DNA of 15,503 nt, taken from assembly GCA_946497265.1 (NCBI GenBank), contig CAMMKL010000017.1, forward strand, positions 1-15,503, in the 5' to 3' direction. Below, piece after piece: positions 7,334 through 14,231 of this stretch; the stretch's first letter is position 1; each line of letters starts with the position of its first letter. Both the position numbers and the translations under genes were made by a program. The notes below the pieces were generated by a model, which was not told where the DNA came from, did no database searches, and saw only the letters and a program-made list of their open reading frames with translations. This DNA is from an uncultured Clostridia bacterium (lineage in GTDB: Bacteria > Bacillota > Clostridia > Oscillospirales > Acutalibacteraceae).

Positions 7334-7966
7334 ATGCCAAAAGGTTCCGAAGAACTGACAAACGCAAGAAAAGATGAAATTATCAACGCCTGCGCTTCTC
7401 TTTATAAGACCATGGGGTTTAAAGATATCACCATCCGTGATATCGGGGCGAAGACTTCCTTTACCCGTACTTCTATCTACAACTACTTTCAAACAAAAGA
7501 GGAAATTTTTCTCGCTCTACTTCAGCGGGAGCATGAGGCTTGGATTGCAGATCTGGAAAAACTTTCCCGCCAGTACAAGTCGAGATCGGCCGACGAGTTT
7601 GCAGGCTCGCTTGCCCGCACGCTGGAAAAACGGGGATGTATGCTCAAACTGATGTCCATGAACCTTTATGATATGGAATCGAGCAGCCGCATAGAAAATC
7701 TCGTGTCTTTCAAAAAAGCGTATGCAAGCGCTCTGCAGGCCATCACCTGCTGTCTGGAACAGTTTTTTCCCCGTATGACGGCGAACGATATACAGGATTT
7801 CCTTTATGCCTTTTTTCCCTTTCTGTTCGGGGTCTATCCATATACCACGCACACTGACAAGCAAAAAGAAGCCATGGCGCAGGCTCATGTGAGTTATGTC
7901 CGCTATTCAGTCTATGAGATTACGAAATCTTTCGTCTCTAGGCTGCTGCAAAGTTTTTCTTTGTAA
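7334..7966 (+). CDS. TetR/AcrR-family transcriptional regulator
   Basis: A 210-residue protein with the standard TetR plan: an N-terminal helix-turn-helix at about residues 14-60, including ITIRDIGAKTSFTRTSIYNYFQ-type recognition helices followed by TKEEIF. A divergent, ligand-binding C-terminal helical domain follows. The ATG at 7334 is preceded by AAAGGGG. It probably acts as a dimeric cytoplasmic repressor. Its best candidate targets are the two identical TGACACAATGTCA repeats at 4699-4711 and 4735-4747. The inducer is unknown; an aldehyde, quinone or flavin-reactive compound would fit the neighbours, but that is inference. A flavodoxin remnant begins only 16 nt after its stop codon. Confidence 0.93.
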   Translation: MPKGSEELTNARKDEIINACASLYKTMGFKDITIRDIGAKTSFTRTSIYNYFQTKEEIFLALLQREHEAWIADLEKLSRQYKSRSADEFAGSLARTLEKRGCMLKLMSMNLYDMESSSRIENLVSFKKAYASALQAITCCLEQFFPRMTANDIQDFLYAFFPFLFGVYPYTTHTDKQKEAMAQAHVSYVRYSVYEITKSFVSRLLQSFSL

Positions 7967-7982
7967 CAAAACAGAACGGAGG

Positions 7983-8261
7983 TACGACATTGTTTTCCCG
8001 GGCTATCCAATCTGGTGAGGAGAAGCACCCCGCATCCTTTCTACCTTTATTGAGGCATATGATTTCAGCGGTAAGACCATCGTCCCGTTCTGTACCTCAG
8101 GCAGCAGCGGGATAGGTTCCAGTGCCTGGAATCTGCATGACCCGGCTGCTTCCAACGCGACCTGGCTCGACGGGGATCGGCTGAATACCGACTCCTCCCG
8201 TGACGATCTCGTAAACTGGATTAACGGCCTCGGCCCGGGCCTGGAAGTGACGACGCAGTAA
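7983..8261 (+). pseudogene. Flavodoxin remnant: N-terminus deleted and tryptophan codon replaced by TGA
   Basis: One continuous frame reads YDIVFPGYPIW, then a TGA stop, then GEAPRILSTFIEAYDFSG, a PFCTSGSSGIGSS segment and a tail ending in TTQ before TAA at 8259-8261. This is the C-terminal half of a flavodoxin-like protein. The usual PIWWG motif has its second tryptophan turned into a stop. The first 75 or so residues, with the FMN phosphate-binding loop, are missing: the preceding sequence is the end of tetR. Conservation after the stop is good, so the damage is recent. It is related to, but not a copy of, the intact flavodoxin at 8427. Confidence 0.85.
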
Positions 8262-8426
8262 GGCGGCAAAAATGAAGATAACGGTGGAAATATGCCACGA
8301 TCATCTTCTCCCAATCCTGATGGCGAAAGTTGAACATAACACTGAACAGCAACGAATCCGAGATTGCTTCAACTGGGAGCAAATGTAACACATCGCAAAC
8401 AATATGGCATAAGGAGGAACTTAAAA

Positions 8427-8900
8427 ATGAAAAAAATCTTAGTCACTTATTTTTCTGCCAGCGGAACTACAGCCAAAGCCGCCCAAATCCTGGCAAAAGC
8501 CGCGAATGCAGATCTGTATGAAATTAAACCTGCCGTACCTTACACTTCGGCGGATCTGGACTGGAACAACAGCAAATCCCGCAGTTCGCTGGAAATGAAC
8601 GATAACTCCTCCCGCCCGGAACTGGCCGACCATGACGCCCCCATCGCGGAGCACGATACCATCCTGCTGGGCTTCCCCATCTGGTGGTACACGGCCCCCA
8701 CGATTATCAACACCTTTCTGGAGGCCTATGACTTTGCCGGAAAATCCATCGTGCTTTTTGCTACCTCCGGCGGCAGCGGACTGGGCCAGACAGCCTCTAA
8801 GTTAACCTATAGCTGCCCGGGCGCCCAAATCAAAAACGGGAAACTTCTGAATGGAACCCCCTCTGAAGCCGCGCTGCGGCAATGGTTGGAAACTCTGTAA
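8427..8900 (+). CDS. Flavodoxin (flavodoxin-like FMN protein)
   Basis: I chose the ATG at 8427 because AAGGAGG lies nine bases upstream and the protein then begins MKKILVTYFSASGTTAKAA, the flavodoxin first strand and FMN phosphate loop (SASGTT, residues about 10-15). The 157-residue length suits the short flavodoxin family. FPIWWYTAP near residue 88 supplies the aromatic FMN-stacking region. FATSGGSGLG near residue 111 is the second isoalloxazine-contacting loop. It is expected to be a soluble electron carrier or flavin oxidoreductase. It follows the broken flavodoxin by 165 nt, in which I found no convincing promoter, and precedes an iron-sulfur flavoprotein remnant by 9 nt. Confidence 0.9.
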   Translation: MKKILVTYFSASGTTAKAAQILAKAANADLYEIKPAVPYTSADLDWNNSKSRSSLEMNDNSSRPELADHDAPIAEHDTILLGFPIWWYTAPTIINTFLEAYDFAGKSIVLFATSGGSGLGQTASKLTYSCPGAQIKNGKLLNGTPSEAALRQWLETL

Positions 8901-8909
8901 GGCAGGTGT

Positions 8910-9346
8910 GGAATCGTTGTACTGGAAGGCAACCAATAAGCGTGGTTCCTCCAATTTGTTGGTGGACGAATTTATTCGAGGCGCGCAGGAATCCGGGCGC
9001 ATAGTGGAGGTCATCGATGCGACCCCCGCGGATCTTCATCCCTGCACGGGTTGCGTTCACTGCGGATACGAAGCCCCCTGTATCCGGAAGGACGATATGG
9101 AGCCGTTCCGCAAACAATATTATGCGCGGATATAATGCCCCGCTATACTATTACAGATTGTCCGCCCAATTGAAAGCACATCGGTTTTGCGCCATAAGGC
9201 CAACTCCAGTGGCAGCCGGTTCCGGTTGGATATCGTGTTCCTGTGCGCGCAGCCGGGCAGGATCTGTTTTCCCGCGAAATGAGTGGAGGCCATTGCCAAA
9301 GGCATGTCCGGGCCGGGAAAGTGTGACAGAGGTGTTGCCTTTGTAA
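8910..9346 (+). pseudogene. NADPH-dependent FMN reductase / iron-sulfur flavoprotein remnant with frameshifts
   Basis: The piece GIVVLEG (8910-8930) is followed, in a different frame, by NKRGSSNLLVDEFIRGAQ (from 8935). The four bases between them stand where two codons (typically SP) are expected, so two bases are missing. The second piece continues through CTGCVHCGYEAPC, the compact CX2CX2CX5C cluster motif of iron-sulfur flavoproteins, and DDMEPF, then stops at about 9135. The expected next motif, APLYYYRLSAQLKA, is in a third frame (from about 9134). The C-terminal part up to 9346 is only loosely recognisable. No start codon fits the first frame. At least two frameshifts plus small deletions make this a non-functional gene beginning 9 nt after the flavodoxin. 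Confidence 0.78.
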
Positions 9347-9362
9347 GAATCTCTGCGGGCTT

Positions 9363-9391
9363 TTGAACAAAAGGCCAATTCGATGTAAAAT
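9363..9391 (+). promoter_or_regulatory. Sigma-A promoter of the ferredoxin-fused aldo/keto reductase
   Basis: TTGAAC (9363-9368), a 17-nt spacer and TAAAAT (9386-9391) form a good promoter, with transcription expected near 9398 and a leader of about 40 nt. It lies just beyond the decayed flavoprotein gene, so the reductase remains expressed independently of the disrupted upstream genes. No TGACACAATGTCA copy is found next to it. Confidence 0.65.
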
Positions 9392-9435
9392 TTGTTATCA
9401 AGCCCCCAAATAGGTGCTTATAGGGAGGTAATCAG

Positions 9436-10530
9436 ATGGAGTATAGGATTCATCCAAAAACCAAGGATAAAATCAGTATCATAGGAATCGGCACAGGCCC
9501 GATTTTTGAAACGCCGGAAAAAGAAGCCGTTGACGCTTTGGCCTACGCATACGAGCATGGCATCAACTATGTAGACTTTGCCACAGCAGGCGCGCAGACC
9601 TTTCGTTATGCCGGAAAGGCGTTTGCCTCTGTTCGAAATGAACTGTTTTACCAGATCCATTTTGGAGCCAACTATGAGACCGGCGAATACGGATGGACTA
9701 CCAATCTCGATACCGTCAAACGGCAGGTGGACCGGCAGTTAAAAGAGCTGAAAACAGACTATATTGATTTCGGCTTTCTCCACTGCCTGGATTCGATTCC
9801 CGATTGGATTACGTATCGGAAAAATGGTATTCTGGACTACTTGCTGGAGATGAAAAAAGCCGGCGTGGTGCGGCACATCGGGCTATCCTCCCATACCCCG
9901 GAGCTGATCCAAGAGATATTGGACACAGGAGTGGTCGAGCAGCTCATGTTCTCCATCAATCCTGCCTATGATTACCAGCACGGGGAGTTTGCCATCGGCA
10001 GTGCCAGCGAACGGATGCGTCTTTACCGACGCTGCGAAGCGGAAGGCATCGGCATTTCAGTCATGAAACCCTATTCCGGCGGGCAGCTGCTCAACGCAAA
10101 TACGTCTCCCTTCGGGCAGGCGCTGACAAAGTACCAGTGCATCCGGTACGCTCTGGATAAGCCCGGCGTTTTAACGGTTCTGCCGGGTATTCGGCATCTG
10201 GACGATGTGAAGAAGGTGCTGGGCTATCTGGACGCAACCGACAAGGAATGCGATTATTCCGTGATCGGGACCTTTACGCCAAAGGATGTGGCCGGGACAT
10301 GCGTATACTGCAATCACTGTCGGCCCTGTCCGTCAGGGCTGAACATCGGCCTGATCAACAAGTATTACGACTTGGCAAAAATAGGCGATACGTTAGCGGC
10401 AGATCATTATATAAAACTGGAGAAACACGCATCCGATTGTATCTCCTGCGGGCATTGTAACCGTAGATGCCCTTTCCATGTCGCACAGAAGGAAAGAATG
10501 AAGGAAATCGCACGATATTTCGGGAAATAA
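9436..10530 (+). CDS. Aldo/keto reductase with C-terminal two-cluster 4Fe-4S ferredoxin domain
   Basis: A 364-residue protein with a GGGAGGT ribosome binding site. Residues 1-280 form an aldo/keto reductase TIM barrel: GIGTGPIF, GINYVDFA, LKTDYIDFGFLH, KKAGVVRHIGLSSH and SVMKPYSGG occur in the usual order. Residues 289-345 carry two cysteine groups, C289-C292-C295-C298 and C335-C338-C341-C345 (the last followed by P), typical of two [4Fe-4S] clusters. In classical members the catalytic tetrad is Asp-Tyr-Lys-His. Here D47 and H116 are visible, but no tyrosine follows D47 at the expected distance, and the lysine position reads YQIHFGA. A different chemistry with electrons from ferredoxin-like clusters is therefore possible. 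A promoter and terminator flank it. The substrate is unknown. Confidence 0.92.
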   Translation: MEYRIHPKTKDKISIIGIGTGPIFETPEKEAVDALAYAYEHGINYVDFATAGAQTFRYAGKAFASVRNELFYQIHFGANYETGEYGWTTNLDTVKRQVDRQLKELKTDYIDFGFLHCLDSIPDWITYRKNGILDYLLEMKKAGVVRHIGLSSHTPELIQEILDTGVVEQLMFSINPAYDYQHGEFAIGSASERMRLYRRCEAEGIGISVMKPYSGGQLLNANTSPFGQALTKYQCIRYALDKPGVLTVLPGIRHLDDVKKVLGYLDATDKECDYSVIGTFTPKDVAGTCVYCNHCRPCPSGLNIGLINKYYDLAKIGDTLAADHYIKLEKHASDCISCGHCNRRCPFHVAQKERMKEIARYFGK

Positions 10531-10539
10531 GCCGTTTGT

Positions 10540-10575
10540 AAAAGGCGTGAATGCTGTCGGCATTCACGCCTTTTT
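10540..10575 (+). terminator. Rho-independent terminator after the aldo/keto reductase
   Basis: A perfect 15-bp stem, AAAAGGCGTGAATGC (10540-10554) with its complement at 10560-10574, closes a 5-nt TGTCG loop and is followed by T residues. It lies 9 nt after the stop codon. Confidence 0.93.
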
Positions 10576-10990
10576 CCTACCTATTAACGGCGCAAAACCG
10601 TTATGCCGGGTTGGTAGAACGGTTTGATTGGCCAAAGCCATAGGGCAACAAATACTTATTTTTCGCACGCCATCCGTCCATTGCCATCGTTTTTTACCCA
10701 AAGTGGATTTTGGAATATCGCCCAGACGATATACGGAGGTAACACATACAAGCCTTTTGAATGGAGGGATGTTCTCTTGCTTTGGGATTCGCTAGCGAAT
10801 ATTGAAATAGTCGATTGACGAGATGGTGAGCGCGCTTTAATTTGTACATTTTCTCACCCTGCTCCCCGAAAAAGGCGAGGGATCGTGCACCGGCCTATTT
10901 TTTCTACACACCACACCCTTTTGACAGCCCGGTTGAGGTTAGCGCCGTAACAGCCAAAAATTTCAACACATATTTTCTTTTTGAATAATA
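10576..10990. other. Non-coding interval between convergent units
   Basis: About 415 nt lie between the terminators of the plus-strand reductase and the minus-strand iscU unit. Short open frames (such as 10624-10818) show no family resemblance and no ribosome binding site before their start. Visible structure is limited to AACGG/CCGTT near 10585, a perfect 14-bp palindrome at 10787-10800, and a spaced GGTGAG/CTCACC repeat at about 10824-10858. It could be gene-remnant DNA, but I could not identify a source. Confidence 0.45.
10787..10800. repeat. 14-bp perfect palindrome ATTCGCTAGCGAAT
   Basis: The sequence is fully self-complementary and sits in otherwise featureless non-coding DNA. It could be a protein-binding site, but no promoter was recognised beside it. 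Confidence 0.45.
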
Positions 10991-11036
10991 AAAAGCCAAG
11001 ATACCTGTCATAGACAGGTTGTCTCGGCTTTTTTTG
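10991..11036 (-). terminator. Terminator of the metY-iscS-iscU unit (bidirectional shape)
   Basis: An interrupted stem is built from AAAAGCC, AGA and ACCTGTC on one side and GACAGGT, TCT and GGCTTTT on the other, around an ATA loop. It lies 7-10 nt past the iscU stop. On the minus strand it runs into TTTTTATTATT. Because both flanks are A/T runs, it can also stop plus-strand transcription. Confidence 0.85.
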
Positions 11037-11043
11037 GTTGCTC

Positions 11044-11484
11044 TCAGTGATCCTGGCAGCAGGAAGGGCAGCTATGCTGATCATCGCACGTCCCAATATA
11101 AGGGGTGGGATCGGTTCCCTGCCTTTGATAATAGTCCGCCACAGCCGCTTTAACCGCCTGTTCGGCCAGAACCGAACAATGGATTTTGACCGAGGGTAAG
11201 CCGTCGAGTGCCTCCACTACCGCTTGGTTGGTCAATTTCAAGGCTTCGGTCACCGGCTTTCCTTTGATCATATCGGTCGCCATAGAGCTGGTCGCAAAAG
11301 CGGAACCGCATCCAAACGTTTTAAACTTTGCGTCCGTAATCACGCCGTCATCCACCTTGATATACATTTTCATAATATCCCCGCATTTGGCGTTGCCGAC
11401 TTCGCCCACGCCGTCCGCGTTTTCGATTTCGCCTACATTATGCGGATTGGCGATATGCTCCATCACTTTTTTGCTATATAACAT
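11044..11484 (-). CDS. iscU: Fe-S cluster scaffold protein IscU (NifU N-terminal type) with cysteine-rich tail
   Basis: I chose the ATG at 11484, which has AGGAGG eight bases upstream and begins MLYSKKVMEHIANPHNVG; longer frames lack this. The 146-residue protein has the three scaffold cysteines C34 (KCGD), C59 (GCGSAFA) and C103 (IHCS), plus D36. It assembles [2Fe-2S]/[4Fe-4S] clusters in the cytoplasm using sulfur from IscS, whose gene ends 19 nt upstream. The protein extends past the usual IscU end with C133, H137, C139, C142, C143 and H146, a possible extra metal site. I believe similar tails occur in clostridial homologues, but this has not been searched. It is the last gene of the unit. 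Confidence 0.95.
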   Translation of the reverse strand: MLYSKKVMEHIANPHNVGEIENADGVGEVGNAKCGDIMKMYIKVDDGVITDAKFKTFGCGSAFATSSMATDMIKGKPVTEALKLTNQAVVEALDGLPSVKIHCSVLAEQAVKAAVADYYQRQGTDPTPYIGTCDDQHSCPSCCQDH

Positions 11485-11503
11485 CAAATATACCTCCTTA
11501 TAC

Positions 11504-12694
11504 TTAAGCGGAAACCGCTCTTTGTTTCTCTTCGTCCCAGATTGGGGACATCGACCGCAGCCTTTTGATGATCGGGGGTAAAACAGAAAGGATATAATCC
11601 ACATCTTCCAGCGTATTTTCTTCATTGAGGCTCAGGCGGAGCGAGCCATGGGCGATGCTGTGCGGCAATCCGATGGCCAGCAGCACATGGGAAGGGTCCA
11701 GAGCCCCCGAAGTGCAGGCGGAACCGGAAGAAGCACAGATGCCTACCGCGTCCAGCAGTAGCAAGATCCCTTCGCCTTCGATTCCCTCAAACGAAACATT
11801 CACATTACCGCACAGGCGATTCTCCCGCCCACCGTTCAGGCGAACGGCAGGAATGCCGGTTAAAATCCCATCGATCAACCGATCCCGCAATTTGGAAACC
11901 TTGGCGGTCTTTTCTTCAATATGGTTGACAGCGTCTTCCATCGCTTTTCCCAAGGCCACAATAAACGCAACGTTTTCGGTGCCCGGGCGCTTCCCTCTTT
12001 CCTGGCCTCCTCCGTGCAGTAGAGGCTGCGGCGACACGCCGCGACGAACATACAAAGCGCCTATGCCCTTTGGCGCGTGCAGCTTGTGCCCCGAAAGGGA
12101 AAGCATATCGATGTTCTGCGCCTTTACGTCAATCGGCACATTGCCGACCGCCTGTACCGCGTCTGTATGGAAAACAATGTTTCGCTTTCGGCAAAGCGCG
12201 CCGATTTCCGCAATGGGATAAATAGTGCCGATTTCATTGTTGGCATACATAATACTGACAAGCCCGGTTTGGCCGGTGATGGCGTCGGCCACCTGCTGAA
12301 CGGTAATGGCTCCGGTAGCGTCTACTGGAAGATAGGTCACGGAAAATCCCTCTTTTTCCAGCGCCTTACAGGTATACAGCACGGCGTGATGCTCTACCGC
12401 CGTGGTTATGATGTGGGTCTTACCCTTTTTCTTCATGGTCTGGGCATACCCCTTGATGGCCCAGTTATCCGATTCCGTCCCACAGGAGGTAAAAAAGATT
12501 TCCTCCGGCTGGGCATGAAGCGCCTTCGCTACCTGGGAGCGCGCCCGGTTAAGCGCCATCTCTGATATTCCGGCAAGCCCGTATATACTGCTGGCGTTGC
12601 CGTAATTTTCTTTTAAGTAAGGAAGCATGGCTTCCATAACGGATTCCGATATTCTTGTAGTAGCGGAATGATCCGCATATACAAATCGTTTCAT
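11504..12694 (-). CDS. iscS: Cysteine desulfurase IscS/NifS
   Basis: The ATG at 12694, with AAGGAG seven bases upstream, gives 396 residues beginning MKRFVYADHSATT, the normal IscS start. Longer in-frame starts (to 12814) overlap metY and add no family sequence. H103 lies in the conserved EHHAVL, the pyridoxal phosphate lysine is K204 in LSGHKLHAPKG, and the catalytic cysteine is C327 in GSACTSG. The enzyme removes sulfur from cysteine as a persulfide, giving alanine, and passes it to IscU. The typical RSGT motif reads RPGTEN here. It is 76 nt after metY and 19 nt before iscU. No IscR-type regulator is in the unit. Confidence 0.96.
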   Translation of the reverse strand: MKRFVYADHSATTRISESVMEAMLPYLKENYGNASSIYGLAGISEMALNRARSQVAKALHAQPEEIFFTSCGTESDNWAIKGYAQTMKKKGKTHIITTAVEHHAVLYTCKALEKEGFSVTYLPVDATGAITVQQVADAITGQTGLVSIMYANNEIGTIYPIAEIGALCRKRNIVFHTDAVQAVGNVPIDVKAQNIDMLSLSGHKLHAPKGIGALYVRRGVSPQPLLHGGGQERGKRPGTENVAFIVALGKAMEDAVNHIEEKTAKVSKLRDRLIDGILTGIPAVRLNGGRENRLCGNVNVSFEGIEGEGILLLLDAVGICASSGSACTSGALDPSHVLLAIGLPHSIAHGSLRLSLNEENTLEDVDYILSVLPPIIKRLRSMSPIWDEEKQRAVSA

Positions 12695-12770
12695 AAGCTT
12701 TCTCCTTCCTAAAGGAATCCTTCCCGGAACATCGCCTCTGCCCGGCGCAATAACAAGATGGCCGGCAGGC

Positions 12771-14066
12771 TTACTCTCGAAAAGCTTCCTCCAAATCCAA
12801 TAAAATGTCGTCAATATGTTCCGTACCGATCGATAAACGAATGGTGTTCGGCAAAATGCCCGATTCTACAAGCTCTTTCTCCGTCATTTGGGAATGTGTA
12901 GTGGAAGCGGGATGAATCACCAACGATTTTGCGTCTGCTACATTGGCGAGCAGGGAAAAGACTTGCAGACGATCGATAAACGCTTTTGCCTCCTGTGCGC
13001 CGCCTTGGATCTCAAAGGTAAAGATAGAACCCGCGCCGTGCGGGAAATATCGTTTGTATAGGGCATGGTCAGGATGCCCCGGCAGCGAGGGGTGGTTCAC
13101 CCTGACCACGCCGGGGTGCTTGTCCAAATAATTCACTACACGCAGGGCGTTTTCTACATGGCGTTCCACACGCAAAGAAAGCGTTTCCAAACCCTGCAGC
13201 AGCAAAAACGCGTGGAAAGGCGAAAGCGTGGCGCCCATATCGCGCAGCAGGACGGCGCGGATGCGTGTAACAAAGGCCGCCGCCCCGGCCGCTTCGGTAA
13301 ACCGAATACCGTGATAGCTGGGGCAGGGTTCCGACAGCCCGGGAAATTTGCCCGAAGCAGCCCAATCGAACCGGCCGCCGTCCACAACCAGGCCCCCCAA
13401 CGTAGTGCCGTGCCCGCCGATAAACTTGGTTGCAGAATGGACTACAATATCCGCGCCATGCTCCAGCGGACGGAACAGATAAGGCGTTGCAAAGGTATTG
13501 TCCACCACCAGTGGTATCCCATGACGGTGCGCTACATCGGAAAGGGTTTCCAAATCAACCAAATTGCAATTGGGGTTGCCCAAGGTTTCCACAAAGATCG
13601 CCCGGGTATTTTCCTGTATGGCTTGTTCAAAGGCGCCTTTCTGCGAGGGATCGACGAAGGTTGCAGAAATGCCGTATTCCGGCAGGGTATGGGCCAATAA
13701 ATTATAGCTGCCTCCATAAATGGTTTTGGCGGCAACAATGTGTCCGCCGCTTTGCGCAAGATTTTGAAAGGTATACGAGATCGCCGCTGCCCCGGAGGCC
13801 ACCGCAAGCGCGGCGACGCCTCCTTCCAGCGCCGCTACACGCTGTTCCAGGATATCCTGCGTAGGATTGGTAAGCCTACCGTAAATATTACCCGCATCGG
13901 ACAGATTGAACCGGGCCTCGGCATGTTCGCAATTCTCGAATACAAAGGAAGTTGTCTGATAAATTGGTACAGCGCGCGCCCCAGTTGTGGGATCCGGGTC
14001 TTCTTGCCCTGCATGCAGCTGCAAAGTCTCAAATTTATAGTCTCTTTCTTGGCGGTTCTTCTTCAT
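12771..14066 (-). CDS. metY: O-acetylhomoserine sulfhydrylase (O-acetylhomoserine aminocarboxypropyltransferase)
   Basis: The 431-residue length and sequence fit the MetY branch of the Cys/Met-metabolism pyridoxal phosphate enzymes. Visible motifs are ARAVPIYQTTSF (30-41), YGRLTNPTQ (62-70), VDNTFATPYL (188-197) and SATKFIGGHGT with cofactor lysine K214, then SLVIHPASTTHSQMT near the C-terminus. It makes homocysteine from O-acetylhomoserine and sulfide in the cytoplasm. O-succinylhomoserine or cystathionine chemistry is less likely given the length and the large insert after residue 230. It heads the metY-iscS-iscU unit. The long upstream leader carries an arginine-rich upstream ORF and an SD-masking repeat, suggesting translational control. 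AAGG lies seven bases before the ATG. Confidence 0.93.
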   Translation of the reverse strand: MKKNRQERDYKFETLQLHAGQEDPDPTTGARAVPIYQTTSFVFENCEHAEARFNLSDAGNIYGRLTNPTQDILEQRVAALEGGVAALAVASGAAAISYTFQNLAQSGGHIVAAKTIYGGSYNLLAHTLPEYGISATFVDPSQKGAFEQAIQENTRAIFVETLGNPNCNLVDLETLSDVAHRHGIPLVVDNTFATPYLFRPLEHGADIVVHSATKFIGGHGTTLGGLVVDGGRFDWAASGKFPGLSEPCPSYHGIRFTEAAGAAAFVTRIRAVLLRDMGATLSPFHAFLLLQGLETLSLRVERHVENALRVVNYLDKHPGVVRVNHPSLPGHPDHALYKRYFPHGAGSIFTFEIQGGAQEAKAFIDRLQVFSLLANVADAKSLVIHPASTTHSQMTEKELVESGILPNTIRLSIGTEHIDDILLDLEEAFRE

Positions 14067-14077
14067 TCAAAAGCCTT
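14067..14077 (-). promoter_or_regulatory. metY ribosome binding site region, able to pair with an upstream leader segment
   Basis: On the minus strand AAGGCTTTT (14069-14077) includes the AAGG of the metY ribosome binding site. It is perfectly complementary to AAAAGCCTT at 14115-14123 in the leader, 37 nt away. Pairing would hide the ribosome binding site. The same leader segment can instead pair with GGGCTTT at 14136-14142, releasing it. Confidence 0.5.
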
Positions 14078-14114
14078 CTTCCTATAGCATGAATCGTTTT
14101 TACGTTGAAATACC

Positions 14115-14142
14115 AAGGCTTTTTTGAAAACAGGTAAAGCCC
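14115..14142 (-). promoter_or_regulatory. Leader switch segments: sequestor and anti-sequestor of the metY SD
   Basis: The minus-strand segment AAAAGCCTT (14115-14123) can pair either with the SD region at 14069-14077 (9 bp) or with the GGCTTT part of GGGCTTT (14136-14142; 6 bp, 13-nt loop). The two pairings are mutually exclusive. There is no T-run after either hairpin, so translational rather than transcriptional attenuation is suggested. This is inference from complementarity only. Confidence 0.4.
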
Positions 14143-14231
14143 AAACCGTTAACCTTTTCTGAGGAATTTAATTTCTTTCTTTAAAAATGATCCTGCCGCC
14201 CCCTAACTCAACAGTCAAATATACCACACCA

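Noticed and set aside
7159..7377. 72-codon frame overlapping the tetR start
   Set aside because: No ribosome binding site, no recognisable family, and it runs into tetR in another frame.
8013..8015. In-frame TGA in the flavodoxin remnant as recoding (selenocysteine or tryptophan)
   Set aside because: The N-terminal half of the gene is also missing, other genes here use TGA as a normal stop, and the replaced residue is a tryptophan, so simple decay explains it.
10624..10818. 64-codon frame in the interval after the aldo/keto reductase
   Set aside because: No ribosome binding site at its start and no recognisable motif.
12695..12770. Terminator or attenuator between metY and iscS
   Set aside because: A CTGCC/GGCAG hairpin with a bulge exists, but no T-run follows; read-through into iscS seems likely.
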